From contig NZ_JANLNV010000024.1 in the NCBI RefSeq assembly GCF_025465935.1, positions 1-58,916 on the forward strand: DNA of 58,916 nt. Reading direction: 5' to 3'. Below are positions 1 through 8,374 of this stretch, one piece after another (positions within the stretch are counted from its first letter, which is position 1; every line of letters begins with the position of its first letter). The DNA comes from Pseudomonas sp. 7P_10.2_Bac1. Lineage in GTDB: Bacteria > Pseudomonadota > Gammaproteobacteria > Pseudomonadales > Pseudomonadaceae. The translations under genes were made by a program, and so were the position numbers. The notes under the pieces were generated by a model. That model saw nothing but the letters and a program-made list of their open reading frames with translations, was not told where the DNA came from and did not search any database.

Positions 1-77
1 ACCCCCCCCGGGTTGGGTTTGGGGGGGGGGGGGGTTTTTTTTTTTTTTAAAAAAAAAAACCCCCCCCCCCCCCCCCC
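1..77. other. Homopolymer-block low-complexity contig end
   Basis: The first 77 bases are successive runs of C, G, T, A and C, with almost no mixed sequence. Ordinary sequence begins at 78 with gctcctacaggg, which resembles the arm of the REP palindromes common in P. fluorescens-type genomes. Natural bacterial DNA does not look like this, so I infer an assembly or sequencing artefact at a contig edge, perhaps triggered by a REP hairpin. No gene can be read here. Confidence 0.8.
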
Positions 78-90
78 GCTCCTACAGGGA

Positions 91-882
91 TCAGGGGGCG
101 ATCTGCTCGCACAGTTTGGCTGTCGCTTCCAACATCTGCCCGCTCGGGCGTTCCAGACCTTTATCACTCAACAGCACTAAACACCCGTGTTTGACTGCAT
201 CCAGTTGCGGCCAGGCTTTCCAGGCGTCAAGTTGCGCCTGGGTGCTGGCGATGATCACTTGTGGATTTCGCTGCAACACTGACTCTATGCTGACCTGCGG
301 GGCCGGGAGTTTGAGGTCGGCAAACACGTTGCTCGCCCCACACACCGCCAATGCGTCATTGATGATTTGCCCTGCGCCCAAGGTGTATAACGGCTGATCC
401 CACACTTGGTAAAACACCCGCAACGGCTGGTCCCGATGATAGCGAGTGCGCATTTCGGACAGACGCGCGCGCAATTGACCGGTCAATTCCTGCCCACGCA
501 CCGCACGCCCCAAGACGACAGCAAGGGCCTGGATCTGGTCAAACAGTTGATCGAGTGTTTGGGGCTCTGCGGTGTAGGTCGGGATGTTGAAGCGGCGCAG
601 TTGCTCGCTTTGAGCAACGCCCACGCTGCCAGGCCAGAGCAGGATCAGGTCGGGTTGCAGACTGAGTAAACGTTCAATGTTTAATTGGCCATAGCCGCCG
701 ATGGAGGGCACAGCGGCCAGCTCGGGCAGTGGCTCGCCGCCGTCCAGACGACCGACCAACAGGTCGGTGGCCCCCAGCTCTACCATGATTTCGGACAGCG
801 AAGGCGCCAGGCTGATCACTCGGCTGGCGCCCAGGCAGGGTAAACCCACGGCCAGCAATGCAATTGCCAGCCAGAAACGCAT
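91..882 (-). CDS. Periplasmic cobalamin-binding protein (BtuF-like)
   Basis: A 263-residue ABC-type substrate-binding protein of the BtuF/FepB helical-backbone family, predicted to bind vitamin B12 or a related corrinoid in the periplasm. An N-terminal signal peptide (about residues 1-19, ending near LPCLGA) is followed by the family opening RVISLAPSLSEIMVELGA and a repeated two-lobe pattern (LLSLQPDLILLW; VLQRNPQVIIAS). The ATG at 882 overlaps the ribA stop codon by one base (TGATG); a GTG one codon upstream is possible. It is the last gene of the rib-associated minus-strand block. No BtuC or BtuD partner lies in the window, so the ligand is inferred from family likeness and from the usual place of this gene beside ribA in Pseudomonas. 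Confidence 0.8.
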   Translation of the reverse strand: MRFWLAIALLAVGLPCLGASRVISLAPSLSEIMVELGATDLLVGRLDGGEPLPELAAVPSIGGYGQLNIERLLSLQPDLILLWPGSVGVAQSEQLRRFNIPTYTAEPQTLDQLFDQIQALAVVLGRAVRGQELTGQLRARLSEMRTRYHRDQPLRVFYQVWDQPLYTLGAGQIINDALAVCGASNVFADLKLPAPQVSIESVLQRNPQVIIASTQAQLDAWKAWPQLDAVKHGCLVLLSDKGLERPSGQMLEATAKLCEQIAP

Positions 883-1499
883 CACGCCGGGTCTGTCTCG
901 CCTTGGTGCTGATTGCCCATCATGTGCCCGAGTTTATTGGCCTTGGTCGCCAGGTACAGCTTGTTGTGCGGATTGTGCCCGGTGTGCAACGGCACGCGCT
1001 CAGCCACAGTGATGCCCATGTCGGTCAAGGCTTTGACCTTGCGCGGGTTGTTGGTCATCAGGCGCAGCGCATTAACGCCCAAGTGCTCCAGCATCGGCAG
1101 GCAGATGGCGTAATCGCGCTGATCCGCTGCAAAGCCCAGACGCTCGTTGGCTTCGACGGTGTCGGCGCCGCCATCTTGCAGTTCGTAGGCACGCACTTTG
1201 TTCAGCAGGCCGATCCCACGCCCTTCCTGGCGCAGGTACAACAGCACGCCTCGCCCTTCACGGGCAATGGCCTGCAGAGCAGCTTCAAGTTGCGAGCCAC
1301 AGTCACAGCGCTGGCTGAACAGGGCATCGCCGGTCAGGCATTCCGAGTGCACCCGGCCCAATACCGGAGCGCCATCCGCCACGTCGCCCAGACTGAGCAC
1401 AACGTGTTCACGACCCGTGGCCTGCTCCAGAAAGCCATGCATGGTGAATTCGGCAAAAGGGGTTGGGAGCTTGCAAGCAGCAACGAAAACGACGGGCAC
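882..1499 (-). CDS. ribA: GTP cyclohydrolase II (RibA)
   Basis: Catalyses the first step of riboflavin synthesis: GTP is opened to the 2,5-diaminopyrimidine intermediate with loss of formate and pyrophosphate. The 205-residue protein has the complete zinc site C54-x10-C65-x-C67 in [15 protein letters not shown] and the RQEGRGIGL substrate loop. An upstream ATG would add 16 residues, but I choose the GTG at 1499 because AGGAG lies six bases before it and the protein then begins MPVVFVAA as in P. aeruginosa. It is the only intact GTP cyclohydrolase II here, since the fused domain of RibBA lacks the cysteines. It starts 116 bases after thiL, where pgpA is expected. Confidence 0.95.
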   Translation of the reverse strand: MPVVFVAACKLPTPFAEFTMHGFLEQATGREHVVLSLGDVADGAPVLGRVHSECLTGDALFSQRCDCGSQLEAALQAIAREGRGVLLYLRQEGRGIGLLNKVRAYELQDGGADTVEANERLGFAADQRDYAICLPMLEHLGVNALRLMTNNPRKVKALTDMGITVAERVPLHTGHNPHNKLYLATKANKLGHMMGNQHQGETDPA

Positions 1500-1615
1500 C
1501 GTGTGCTCCTGATCAGTTTGAGGACTGGAAATTCGCAGAGGCGGCATTGTAACAGGAGGTTCCTACAGACGCTTAGGCTGAATTATCGGAGATAAAGATC
1601 AAAAAGTTAGATAGC

Positions 1616-2578
1616 TCAGCTCGCGTGAAAGTGCTGATAGCCACGCTGGCTGGGAGTGATGTCCCGGCCTTGCTCATCGACCAGGCAAACGCCTTGCCCT
1701 TCGACGACGCGCCCGATGACATGCACCGGCCAGCCATCGGCGAGCAAGGTCGGCAACTCAACGGCTGGCAGGGTAAAAGCCAACACGTAATCATCGCCAC
1801 CGCTTAATGCCGCTTGTTGCGCTCCCGCTTCTCCCAGGAACTCTTGCAAGGCCAACGACATCGGCAGGCGATCATTTTCTATCTGCAAGCCTACGTTGGA
1901 CGCCAGCGCAATGTGCCCGCAGTCCGCAAGCAGGCCGTCTGAAATGTCCAATGCCGAGGTCGCTTTGCCGCGCAGGGCCTGGCCCAACGCCAGTTGTGGT
2001 TGGGGTGACCAGTAATGCGCCAGCAATGGCTCGGCTATAGCCGGTGCGGCGCTGCGTTGGCCGAGGACCAAGGGCAAGGCGCCCGCGGCATTGCCTAACT
2101 CGCCACCGACACACAGCAAGTCCCCAGGACGCGCCCCGCTGCGGCTCAAAGCCTGCCCATTGGGCACGCGCCCAAATACGGTCAGGGTCAAGCACAGAGG
2201 CCCGCGTGTGGTGTCGCCCCCGATCAGCCGCAAATCACAGCCCTGGGCCATAAGGTTCAAGCCGCGTGCAAACGCAGCCAGCCAGTCGGCTTCAACCGTG
2301 GGCAATGTGAGGGCCAGGGTAAACGCGAGGGGGGTAGCGCCCATGGCTGCCAGATCGCTGGTGGCCACTGCCAGTGCACGCTGGCCGAGCAAGAAAGGGT
2401 CGCAGGGATCTGCGAAATGCACCCCGGTGACCAGGGTGTCAGTGGAAATCGCCAGCTGTTCCCCGTAGGGAACATCCAGCAAGGCGCAGTCGTCGCCAAT
2501 GCCTAAAGCAACACCCACGCCGCCTTGCGCACACGGCGCGGCAGCGAAGAAGTTGCGGATCAGCTCAAACTCGCCCAT
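1616..2578 (-). CDS. thiL: Thiamine-monophosphate kinase (ThiL)
   Basis: Phosphorylates thiamine monophosphate with ATP to give thiamine diphosphate, the last step of cofactor synthesis, in the cytoplasm. The 320-residue protein has the PurM/AIR-synthase-like fold signatures: GIGDDCALLDVP near the N-terminus (metal and ATP binding), STDTLVTGVHF, and GGDTTRG near residue 118. A TTG codon two positions upstream extends the open frame, but ATG at 2578 gives the family start MGEFELI. It follows nusB closely, as in other Pseudomonas. The C-terminus looks complete, so the missing pgpA downstream has not cut into it. Confidence 0.95.
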   Translation of the reverse strand: MGEFELIRNFFAAAPCAQGGVGVALGIGDDCALLDVPYGEQLAISTDTLVTGVHFADPCDPFLLGQRALAVATSDLAAMGATPLAFTLALTLPTVEADWLAAFARGLNLMAQGCDLRLIGGDTTRGPLCLTLTVFGRVPNGQALSRSGARPGDLLCVGGELGNAAGALPLVLGQRSAAPAIAEPLLAHYWSPQPQLALGQALRGKATSALDISDGLLADCGHIALASNVGLQIENDRLPMSLALQEFLGEAGAQQAALSGGDDYVLAFTLPAVELPTLLADGWPVHVIGRVVEGQGVCLVDEQGRDITPSQRGYQHFHAS

Positions 2579-2593
2579 GGCCAACAGCGCTGA

Positions 2594-3094
2594 TTAGCGC
2601 TTGAACGCCTTGACTTCAGCTTCACGCAGGCGTGGTGCCAGTTTGTCCAGAACGCCATTGACGAACTTGTGGCCGTCAGTGGAGCCGTAGACTTTTGCCA
2701 GTTCGATACCTTCGTTGATCACAACGCGGTAAGGCACATCGACACGCTTGATCAGTTCCCAGGTAGACAGGCGCAGAACCGCCAGTTCAACCGGGTCCAG
2801 CTCATCAATGGTGATGTCCAGGCATGGCGCCAGGGCAGCATCGATCTCGGTACGATTGGCCGGTACGCCGTGCAGGATTTCGCGGAAGTAAGCGCCGTCA
2901 ACGTCAGTGAAGTCGTTGTCCACGCGAAACTGGGCTTCGATCTCGTTCAGCGGCTGCTTGGCCATGTGCCACTGATACAGCGCTTGCGTCGCGAGTTGAC
3001 GCGCGTCACGACGTTTGGCGCTCTTGGAGGGCTTGCCAGCATCCGCAGGTTTAGGATCGCGCGGGTTGAAACGATCGCTTTCGTCGGAAATCAC
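2594..3094 (-). CDS. nusB: Transcription antitermination factor NusB
   Basis: RNA-binding all-helical protein that pairs with ribosomal protein S10 (NusE) on boxA RNA to promote antitermination in rRNA operons. It has 166 residues. The basic, variable N-terminus (to about residue 30) is followed by the conserved NusB core, with [17 protein letters not shown] and [18 protein letters not shown] and the C-terminal [13 protein letters not shown]. The start is GTG at 3094, overlapping the ribH stop by four bases (GTGA), which suggests translational coupling. The ribH-nusB-thiL order is standard for Pseudomonas. Its partner rpsJ is also in this window. Confidence 0.95.
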   Translation of the reverse strand: MISDESDRFNPRDPKPADAGKPSKSAKRRDARQLATQALYQWHMAKQPLNEIEAQFRVDNDFTDVDGAYFREILHGVPANRTEIDAALAPCLDITIDELDPVELAVLRLSTWELIKRVDVPYRVVINEGIELAKVYGSTDGHKFVNGVLDKLAPRLREAEVKAFKR

Positions 3095-3567
3095 TTGGCC
3101 TCCAACGCTGCCAGCAGGCTGACCATTTCCAGGGCGGACAGGGCTGCTTCAGCGCCTTTGTTGCCGGCCTTGGTGCCGGAACGCTCAATGGCCTGCTCGA
3201 TCGAGTCAACGGTCAGCACACCGAATGCAACCGGTACGCCGAACTGCATGGACACTTGAGCCAGACCTTTGGTGCACTCGCCAGCCACGTATTCGAAGTG
3301 CGGAGTACCACCACGAATGACTGCGCCCAGGGCGATGATGGCGGCGAATTCGTTGCGCTGGGCAACTTTTTGCGCAACCAGCGGGATTTCGAACGCACCC
3401 GGTGCACGGATGATGGTGATGTCGCTTTCGCTCACACCGTGGCGAACCAGGGCATCAACAGCACCACTCACCAGGCTTTCGACGACGAAGCTGTTGAAAC
3501 GGCCAACGACGAGTGCGTAGCGACCTTTGGGGGCGATGAAGGTACCTTCGATGGTCTTCAGGGTCAT
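3091..3567 (-). CDS. ribH: 6,7-dimethyl-8-ribityllumazine synthase (RibH)
   Basis: Condenses the ribityl-aminouracil with 3,4-dihydroxy-2-butanone 4-phosphate to give lumazine, the penultimate step of riboflavin synthesis. The 158-residue length is normal for the family. Visible signatures are [19 protein letters not shown] at the N-terminus, the APGAFEIP substrate loop, and [13 protein letters not shown], which holds the conserved catalytic histidine. It starts with ATG at 3567. A 92-base gap with a strong hairpin separates it from ribBA, and it overlaps nusB downstream. Lumazine synthases usually form pentamers or 60-mers; nothing here tells which. Confidence 0.96.
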   Translation of the reverse strand: MTLKTIEGTFIAPKGRYALVVGRFNSFVVESLVSGAVDALVRHGVSESDITIIRAPGAFEIPLVAQKVAQRNEFAAIIALGAVIRGGTPHFEYVAGECTKGLAQVSMQFGVPVAFGVLTVDSIEQAIERSGTKAGNKGAEAALSALEMVSLLAALEAK

Positions 3568-3592
3568 TCGGTATGTCTCGTATTAAAGAGCC

Positions 3593-3614
3593 AGAACGCA
3601 CTTGCGTGCGTTCT
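3593..3614 (-). promoter_or_regulatory. Hairpin between ribBA and ribH
   Basis: A perfect 9-bp stem (AGAACGCAC / GTGCGTTCT) with a 4-base loop lies in the 92-base gap between ribBA and ribH. On the transcribed minus strand it is not followed by a run of U, so it is not a typical intrinsic terminator. It may be an RNA processing or stability element that sets ribH-nusB-thiL expression apart from ribD-ribE-ribBA. Function is inferred only from structure and position. Confidence 0.5.
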
Positions 3615-3659
3615 TTGAGGATATTGGGCCACGAATGGTCGACTGGAAATGTCCGGTCA

Positions 3660-4751
3660 TTATTCGGAGGGCACGTATTCTACAACTTCCAGATCGAAAC
3701 CGGATATGGCATTGAACTTCATTGGTGAACTCATGAGGCGCATTTTGCGCACGCCGAGGTCACGCAGGATTTGCGAACCGGCACCGACGATGCTGTAGGT
3801 GGTCGGCTTTTTCACTGGCGCGGCATCGGCGGTTTCACGAATATGCGCCAGCAAAACATCGCCGTCCAACGGGTGACCCAACAGCAGCACCACGCCGCTA
3901 CCGGCCTCTGCTACCGCGCTCATGGCCGCGCGCAAGCTCCAGCGGCCGGGCTGCTTGACCAGCAACAGGTCACGCAGCGGGTCCATGTTATGCACCCGTA
4001 CCAGCGTCGGCTCTTCTGCGCAGATCTTGCCCAGGGTCAGTGCCATGTGCACGTCGCCTTCGACAGAATCACGATAGGTCACCAGGTTGAATTGGCCCAG
4101 CTCGCTGTCCAGTGGCTGCTCGGCAATCCGCTGAACGGTACGTTCGTGGATCATCCGATAGTGGATCAGGTCAGCGATGGTGCCGATCTTGATGTTGTGT
4201 TCAGCCGCAAACGCTTCCAGCTCAGGGCGACGCGCCATGGTGCCGTCGTCGTTCATCACTTCGCAGATCACGCCGCTTGGTTCGAAACCGGCCATGCGCG
4301 CCAGGTCGCACGCCGCTTCGGTGTGGCCAGCACGGGCCAGCGTACCGCCCGCCTGGGCCATCAGCGGGAAAATGTGGCCAGGGCTGACGATGTCTTCGGC
4401 CTTGGCGTCTTTGGCCGCGGCGGCTTGTACCGTACGGGCACGGTCGGCGGCCGAGATGCCGGTGGTCACGCCGGTGGCGGCTTCAATCGACACGGTGAAC
4501 TTGGTGCCAAAGCCGGAGCCATTGCGCGGCGCCATCAATGGCAACTTGAGCGTTTCGCAGCGCTCACGGCTCATCGGCATGCAGATAAGGCCACGGGCGA
4601 AACGCGCCATGAAGTTGATGTGCTCAGCCTGGCAGCACTCGGCGGCCATGATCAGGTCGCCTTCGTTTTCGCGGTCTTCGTCATCCATGAGGATGACCAT
4701 CTTGCCTTGGCGGATGTCTTCAACCAGTTCTTCGATGCTGTTGAGCGCCAC
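3660..4751 (-). CDS. ribBA: 3,4-dihydroxy-2-butanone 4-phosphate synthase with degenerate GTP cyclohydrolase II domain (RibBA-like)
   Basis: The N-terminal domain (about residues 1-200) makes 3,4-dihydroxy-2-butanone 4-phosphate from ribulose 5-phosphate. It shows the acidic DDEDRENEGDL metal/substrate motif, RFARGLICMPMS and GHIFPL. The C-terminal domain (about 205-363) aligns with GTP cyclohydrolase II but has no cysteines where the zinc site should be (the region reads VRVHNMDPLRDLL), so cyclohydrolase activity is unlikely and the separate RibA at 882-1499 probably supplies it. The start is GTG at 4751, with a G-rich Shine-Dalgarno stretch upstream, 16 bases after ribE. Length is 363 residues. 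The fused, cysteine-less form is familiar in Pseudomonas. Confidence 0.93.
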   Translation of the reverse strand: MALNSIEELVEDIRQGKMVILMDDEDRENEGDLIMAAECCQAEHINFMARFARGLICMPMSRERCETLKLPLMAPRNGSGFGTKFTVSIEAATGVTTGISAADRARTVQAAAAKDAKAEDIVSPGHIFPLMAQAGGTLARAGHTEAACDLARMAGFEPSGVICEVMNDDGTMARRPELEAFAAEHNIKIGTIADLIHYRMIHERTVQRIAEQPLDSELGQFNLVTYRDSVEGDVHMALTLGKICAEEPTLVRVHNMDPLRDLLLVKQPGRWSLRAAMSAVAEAGSGVVLLLGHPLDGDVLLAHIRETADAAPVKKPTTYSIVGAGSQILRDLGVRKMRLMSSPMKFNAISGFDLEVVEYVPSE

Positions 4752-4767
4752 GCGGCACCCCCTTAAT

Positions 4768-5430
4768 TCAGGATTTTAGGTAGCCGTTGGCGGCCAGAAA
4801 ACTTTCGCTGATGCCACCCGAGGTCGGCTCGGCAGCTTTTTCACCCAGCAGCAGACGCTCGAGGTAGCGCGCCAGCAAGTCGACTTCAAGGTTGACCCGG
4901 CGGCCCGGACGATAGTCGTCCATGATGGTTTCGCTCAGGGTGTGCGGAATGATGGTCAGGGAGAACTCGGCGCCATTGACCGAGTTGACCGTCAGGCTGG
5001 TGCCGTCGACGGTGATCGAGCCCTTGTGGGCGATGTACTTGGCCAGTTCTTTGGGAGCACGGATGCGAAATTCGATAGCGCGGGCGTTTTCCTCGCGGGA
5101 AATCACTTCACCCACACCGTCGACGTGACCGCTGACCAAGTGGCCGCCAAGACGCGTGGTCGGGGTCAGGGCCTTTTCCAGGTTGACCCGGCTGCCGCTT
5201 TTCAGGTCATTGAACGCGGTGCAATCGAGGGTTTCGCGGCTGACGTCAGCCATAAAGCCGTTGCCTGGCAACTCAACTGCGGTCAGGCACACGCCATTGA
5301 TCGCGATGCTGTCGCCGAGTTTGACGTCGCTCAGGTCGAGCTTGCCGGTCTCTACATAAACCCGCACATCGCCGCCTTTTGGGGTCAGTGCGCGGATATT
5401 GCCAATGGATTCGATAATGCCGGTAAACAT
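4768..5430 (-). CDS. ribE: Riboflavin synthase, alpha subunit (RibE/RibC)
   Basis: Dismutates two lumazine molecules to riboflavin and the ribityl-aminouracil. The 220-residue protein consists of two tandem lumazine-binding barrels, visible as the repeat around MFTGIIESIG / GDSIAINGVCLTAVEL in the first half and GGHLVSGHVDGVG / GSITVDGTSLTVN in the second. The open frame extends 46 codons upstream, but I choose ATG at 5430 because the protein then begins with the invariant MFTGIIE and AGGGG precedes it at good spacing. It lies between ribD and ribBA in the conserved nrdR-ribD-ribE-ribBA order. Confidence 0.95.
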   Translation of the reverse strand: MFTGIIESIGNIRALTPKGGDVRVYVETGKLDLSDVKLGDSIAINGVCLTAVELPGNGFMADVSRETLDCTAFNDLKSGSRVNLEKALTPTTRLGGHLVSGHVDGVGEVISREENARAIEFRIRAPKELAKYIAHKGSITVDGTSLTVNSVNGAEFSLTIIPHTLSETIMDDYRPGRRVNLEVDLLARYLERLLLGEKAAEPTSGGISESFLAANGYLKS

Positions 5431-5476
5431 GGGTGTTCCCCTTGAGAACAGAACCTGCGTAAACGGAGGCTGAGAA

Positions 5477-6610
5477 TTATACGCTCGCGGGCGACACAGG
5501 GATCGCTGTGACTCGCCAGTCATCGCCGACCGCGCGCATTTCAGTGATTTTGAGCAACGGCGCTTCACTCATATGGGTCAACGGCAACTCCAGCAATGGT
5601 CGTGCGGTAGACCCCAAGAACTTGGCGGCGATGAAAATCTGGTACTCATCGACCAGGCCTTGCTCGGCAAATGCACCTGCCAGGCGCGGGCCGGCTTCCA
5701 CCAGGACTTCGTTGACGCCACGCGCGGCCAGTGCCACCAGCAACTTGCGTAAGTCCACCTGGCCGTTGGCACCGTGGATAACCAGGCACTCGGGGCCTGT
5801 GCGGTATTGCTCGGCCGGCGGGACGCAGGTGGCAACCAGCGCCGGGCCGGCCTTGAAAAACGGCGCATCCAGCGGCACGCGCAAACGCCCGTCGATCAAC
5901 ACCCGCAACGGCGGACGGCTAAGCGCCAGCGCCGTCAGTTCGGGGTCCAGACCCAGCTCAGGCCCGCGCACGGTGAGGCGTGCGCCATCGGCCAGCACGG
6001 TGTCGGCACCGGTCAGCACTACACTGGCTTCGGCGCGCAGGCGCTGCACCGCAGAGCGTGCAGCCGGGCCGGTGATCCATTGGCTTTCGCCGTTGGCCAT
6101 TGCGGTGCGGCCGTCCAGGCTCATGGCCATTTTGACCCGCACAAACGGCAGGCCGTGTTCCATACGCTTGAGGAAGCCGGGATTGAGCGCCCGCGCTTCT
6201 TGTTCGAGCACGCCGCTGCGCACGTCTACGCCCGCATCAGCGAGCCGCTTGAGCCCACGCCCGGCGACTTCCGGGTTGGGGTCTTGCATGGCCGCAACCA
6301 CACGGGCGATGCCTGCGTGCAGTAAACCATCGGCACACGGCGGCGTGCGCCCGTGATGACTGCACGGCTCGAGCGTAACGTAGGCCGTGGCGCCACGGGC
6401 CAATGCGCCAGCAGCGCGCAAGGCGTGAACTTCGGCATGGGGCTCGCCCGTGCGCTCGTGCCAGCCCTCGCCCACAATCTGCCCGTCGCGCACGATCACG
6501 CAACCGACACGCGGATTAGGGTGAGTGGTGTACAGCCCTTTGCGCGCCAGTTCGATAGCGCGCGCCATGTAATGGGCGTCTAGAACAGCTTGTTCGGCGG
6601 TCAACGTCAT
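5477..6610 (-). CDS. ribD: Bifunctional deaminase/reductase RibD
   Basis: Carries out two successive steps of riboflavin synthesis: deamination of the pyrimidine intermediate, then NADPH-dependent reduction of its ribose side chain. The N-terminal zinc deaminase (about 1-150) has [11 protein letters not shown], the PHAEVHAL catalytic His-Glu and [11 protein letters not shown] with the two zinc cysteines. The C-terminal reductase has [11 protein letters not shown] and WITGPAAR and a typical ending. It has 377 residues. Its ATG overlaps the nrdR stop by four bases (ATGA), indicating coupled translation, as is general in proteobacteria. Confidence 0.96.
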   Translation of the reverse strand: MTLTAEQAVLDAHYMARAIELARKGLYTTHPNPRVGCVIVRDGQIVGEGWHERTGEPHAEVHALRAAGALARGATAYVTLEPCSHHGRTPPCADGLLHAGIARVVAAMQDPNPEVAGRGLKRLADAGVDVRSGVLEQEARALNPGFLKRMEHGLPFVRVKMAMSLDGRTAMANGESQWITGPAARSAVQRLRAEASVVLTGADTVLADGARLTVRGPELGLDPELTALALSRPPLRVLIDGRLRVPLDAPFFKAGPALVATCVPPAEQYRTGPECLVIHGANGQVDLRKLLVALAARGVNEVLVEAGPRLAGAFAEQGLVDEYQIFIAAKFLGSTARPLLELPLTHMSEAPLLKITEMRAVGDDWRVTAIPVSPASV

Positions 6611-7071
6611 TGTTTGGAAGGCTCACGGGCGAGTCGATCGATCTCTTCACGGAACTCGTTGAGGTCCTGGAAGCGTCGATAGACAGAGGCGAATCGGATA
6701 TAGGCCACTTCGTCGAGCTTTTGCAGCTCGGTCATGACCAGCTCACCGACGACCAGCGATTTGACTTCGCGTTCGCCGGTGGCGCGCAGCTTGCTTTTGA
6801 TATGGGCCAGCGCCGCTTCAAGGCGCTCGACACTGACCGGGCGCTTTTCCAGGGCCCGCTGCATACCGGCGCGCAGTTTCTCTTCGTCAAAAGGCTGACG
6901 ACTGCCGTCTTGCTTGATTAGTCGCGGTAACACCAACTCGGCTGTTTCAAAGGTGGTGAAACGCTCACCACAGGCCAGGCATTCACGCCGGCGGCGCACC
7001 TGATCGCCCTCGGCGACCAGACGCGAGTCGATGACTTTAGTGTCGTTGGCACCGCAGAATGGACAGTGCAT
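6607..7071 (-). CDS. nrdR: Transcriptional repressor NrdR
   Basis: Zinc-ribbon and ATP-cone repressor that binds NrdR boxes before ribonucleotide reductase genes and senses (d)ATP. The 154-residue protein has the four zinc cysteines C3, C6, C31 and C34 (MHCPFCG ... CLACGERF), followed by an ATP-cone domain at about 49-139 ([17 protein letters not shown] ... FASVYRRF). The longer open frame adds 17 residues upstream, but every family member begins at MHCPFC, so ATG at 7071 is used although no strong Shine-Dalgarno sequence precedes it. It is first in the rib block and divergent from the lipoprotein gene at 7211. No ribonucleotide reductase gene is in the window. Confidence 0.96.
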   Translation of the reverse strand: MHCPFCGANDTKVIDSRLVAEGDQVRRRRECLACGERFTTFETAELVLPRLIKQDGSRQPFDEEKLRAGMQRALEKRPVSVERLEAALAHIKSKLRATGEREVKSLVVGELVMTELQKLDEVAYIRFASVYRRFQDLNEFREEIDRLAREPSKQ

Positions 7072-7210
7072 GGTGGCGGCAACAAAAAATGGGAGGGCCA
7101 TGGTAGCGCATCCCACTGGCAAGACAAGCCATAGGCTTTACGGTATACAGTCCGCCGACTACCTTTTTACACAATTTTTGACGTCGACTGACCTGCCGCT
7201 GGAGCCTTTC

Positions 7211-7660
7211 ATGTCACTACGAACGTGTGTTTTGCTGTGTTTCGTCAGTTTGCTGGCCGCTTGCAGCAGTGGGCCCTCTAAAACGCAACAAACTCAGGTG
7301 CTGGCCCAGCCAGAAACCGATGCACCGGTAGACCTGGGGCCCCTGCCGGCTTATCAGCGTGAACTGAGTGGCGTACTGACCGGAGCACCGCAAGGCGCGG
7401 AAGTCGAACTGGCGATGCTGATTGTTGACGAGCGCGGGCGCCCACAAGGGTTGCTGGCCAGCAGCAAGATCATCGGCAATAACCAACCACTGCCCTTCAA
7501 GTTGCGCTTTAACCCCGACGTTTTCCCCAACACGCAACGGGTAGAGTTGCGCGGTCGCGCCAGCCAATCCGGACAATTGATCCTGCACTTGCCCACTCGC
7601 ATCATCGGCCAACCGTCAACGCAAAATGTGGGCACCCTGGCCTTTGTCCCCGCGCCATGA
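7211..7660 (+). CDS. YbaY/YscW-type lipoprotein
   Basis: A 149-residue predicted outer-membrane-directed lipoprotein. The signal peptide ends in the lipobox LAAC (lipidated Cys18), followed by a Ser/Thr-rich linker. The body resembles the YbaY (YscW-like) beta-sandwich family: SGVLTGAPQGAEVELAML, then PLPFKLRFNPD and VELRGRASQSGQLILHL. The frame is open 60 codons further upstream, but ATG at 7211 has GGAG ahead of it and gives a proper lipoprotein signal. Its stop overlaps the next start by four bases (ATGA). In type III secretion systems the family acts as secretin pilotins, but no secretion genes are nearby, so the role here is unknown. Confidence 0.75.
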   Translation: MSLRTCVLLCFVSLLAACSSGPSKTQQTQVLAQPETDAPVDLGPLPAYQRELSGVLTGAPQGAEVELAMLIVDERGRPQGLLASSKIIGNNQPLPFKLRFNPDVFPNTQRVELRGRASQSGQLILHLPTRIIGQPSTQNVGTLAFVPAP

Positions 7661-8346
7661 ATACGCCGCTCGACCTGCAACAGGCCTTAAGCGCATTGCT
7701 CGGCGATGCGCGACTGGTGATTACCGACTTGCCTGACACTTCACTCAAGCTTTGGCTGATTGACGCGCAGAACATGGACCGGGAGTTCACCCCGGAAGAA
7801 ACCCGGCGGATTCTTTACGAGCCTCCGTACTGGGCCTTTTGCTGGGCAAGCGGGCTGGCCTTGGCACGCTACCTGGCCCTGCAGCCGCAGTGGGTGCAAG
7901 GCAAGCGTGTGCTGGATTTTGGCGCAGGCTCGGGCGTTGCGGCGATCGCAGCGGCCAAGGCGGGTGCGCTGGAAGTGGTCGCCTGCGATCTCGACCCGCT
8001 GGCGCTGGCGGCCTGCCAGGCGAATGCCGAGCTCAACGACGTGCAACTGCGTTACTCCAGCGACTTCTTTGCCGAAGCGGACCGCTTCGACCTGGTGCTG
8101 GTGGCGGATGTACTTTACGACCGCGAGAACCTGCCGCTGCTGGATCAGTTTTTGACACGCGGCCAACACACACTGGTCGCTGACTCCCGTGTGCGAGACT
8201 TCCGGCACCCGCTGTACCAACAATTGGACAGTCTCAAGGCGTTGACCCTGCCGGATCTGGCTGAGCCCCACGAGTTTCGCAATGTGAGCCTGTATCACGC
8301 GCAACGCGAGCGCCCGGCTTTCAGCCCGGCGGTGCAGCCTTTATAG
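7657..8346 (+). CDS. Class I SAM-dependent methyltransferase (protein-lysine N-methyltransferase-like)
   Basis: A 229-residue Rossmann-fold methyltransferase of the nicotinamide N-methyltransferase-like group, closest in appearance to the ETF-beta/ribosomal-protein lysine methyltransferases (METTL20/METTL21 type). It shows motif I VLDFGAGSGVAAIAA (SAM binding, about residues 85-99), motif II ACDLDPLAL, and motif post-II DLVLVADVLYDREN, matching the family's D-x-x-Y element. A helical N-terminal region with REFTPEETRRILYEPPYWAFCWASG precedes the fold. Translation is probably coupled to the lipoprotein gene upstream (four-base overlap). The methylated substrate cannot be read from sequence; electron-transfer flavoprotein is only a guess from homology. 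Confidence 0.75.
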   Translation: MNTPLDLQQALSALLGDARLVITDLPDTSLKLWLIDAQNMDREFTPEETRRILYEPPYWAFCWASGLALARYLALQPQWVQGKRVLDFGAGSGVAAIAAAKAGALEVVACDLDPLALAACQANAELNDVQLRYSSDFFAEADRFDLVLVADVLYDRENLPLLDQFLTRGQHTLVADSRVRDFRHPLYQQLDSLKALTLPDLAEPHEFRNVSLYHAQRERPAFSPAVQPL

Positions 8347-8374
8347 TTGCCTTCATTTACCTGTTTCGAGAGAC

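Noticed and set aside
858..1595. 245-codon plus-strand open frame over ribA
   Set aside because: Antisense shadow of the clearly identified ribA gene.
3568..7100. FMN riboswitch in the rib block
   Set aside because: The gaps are too short (under 100 bases) and lack the conserved RFN element sequence. The only structure found is a simple hairpin at 3593-3614.
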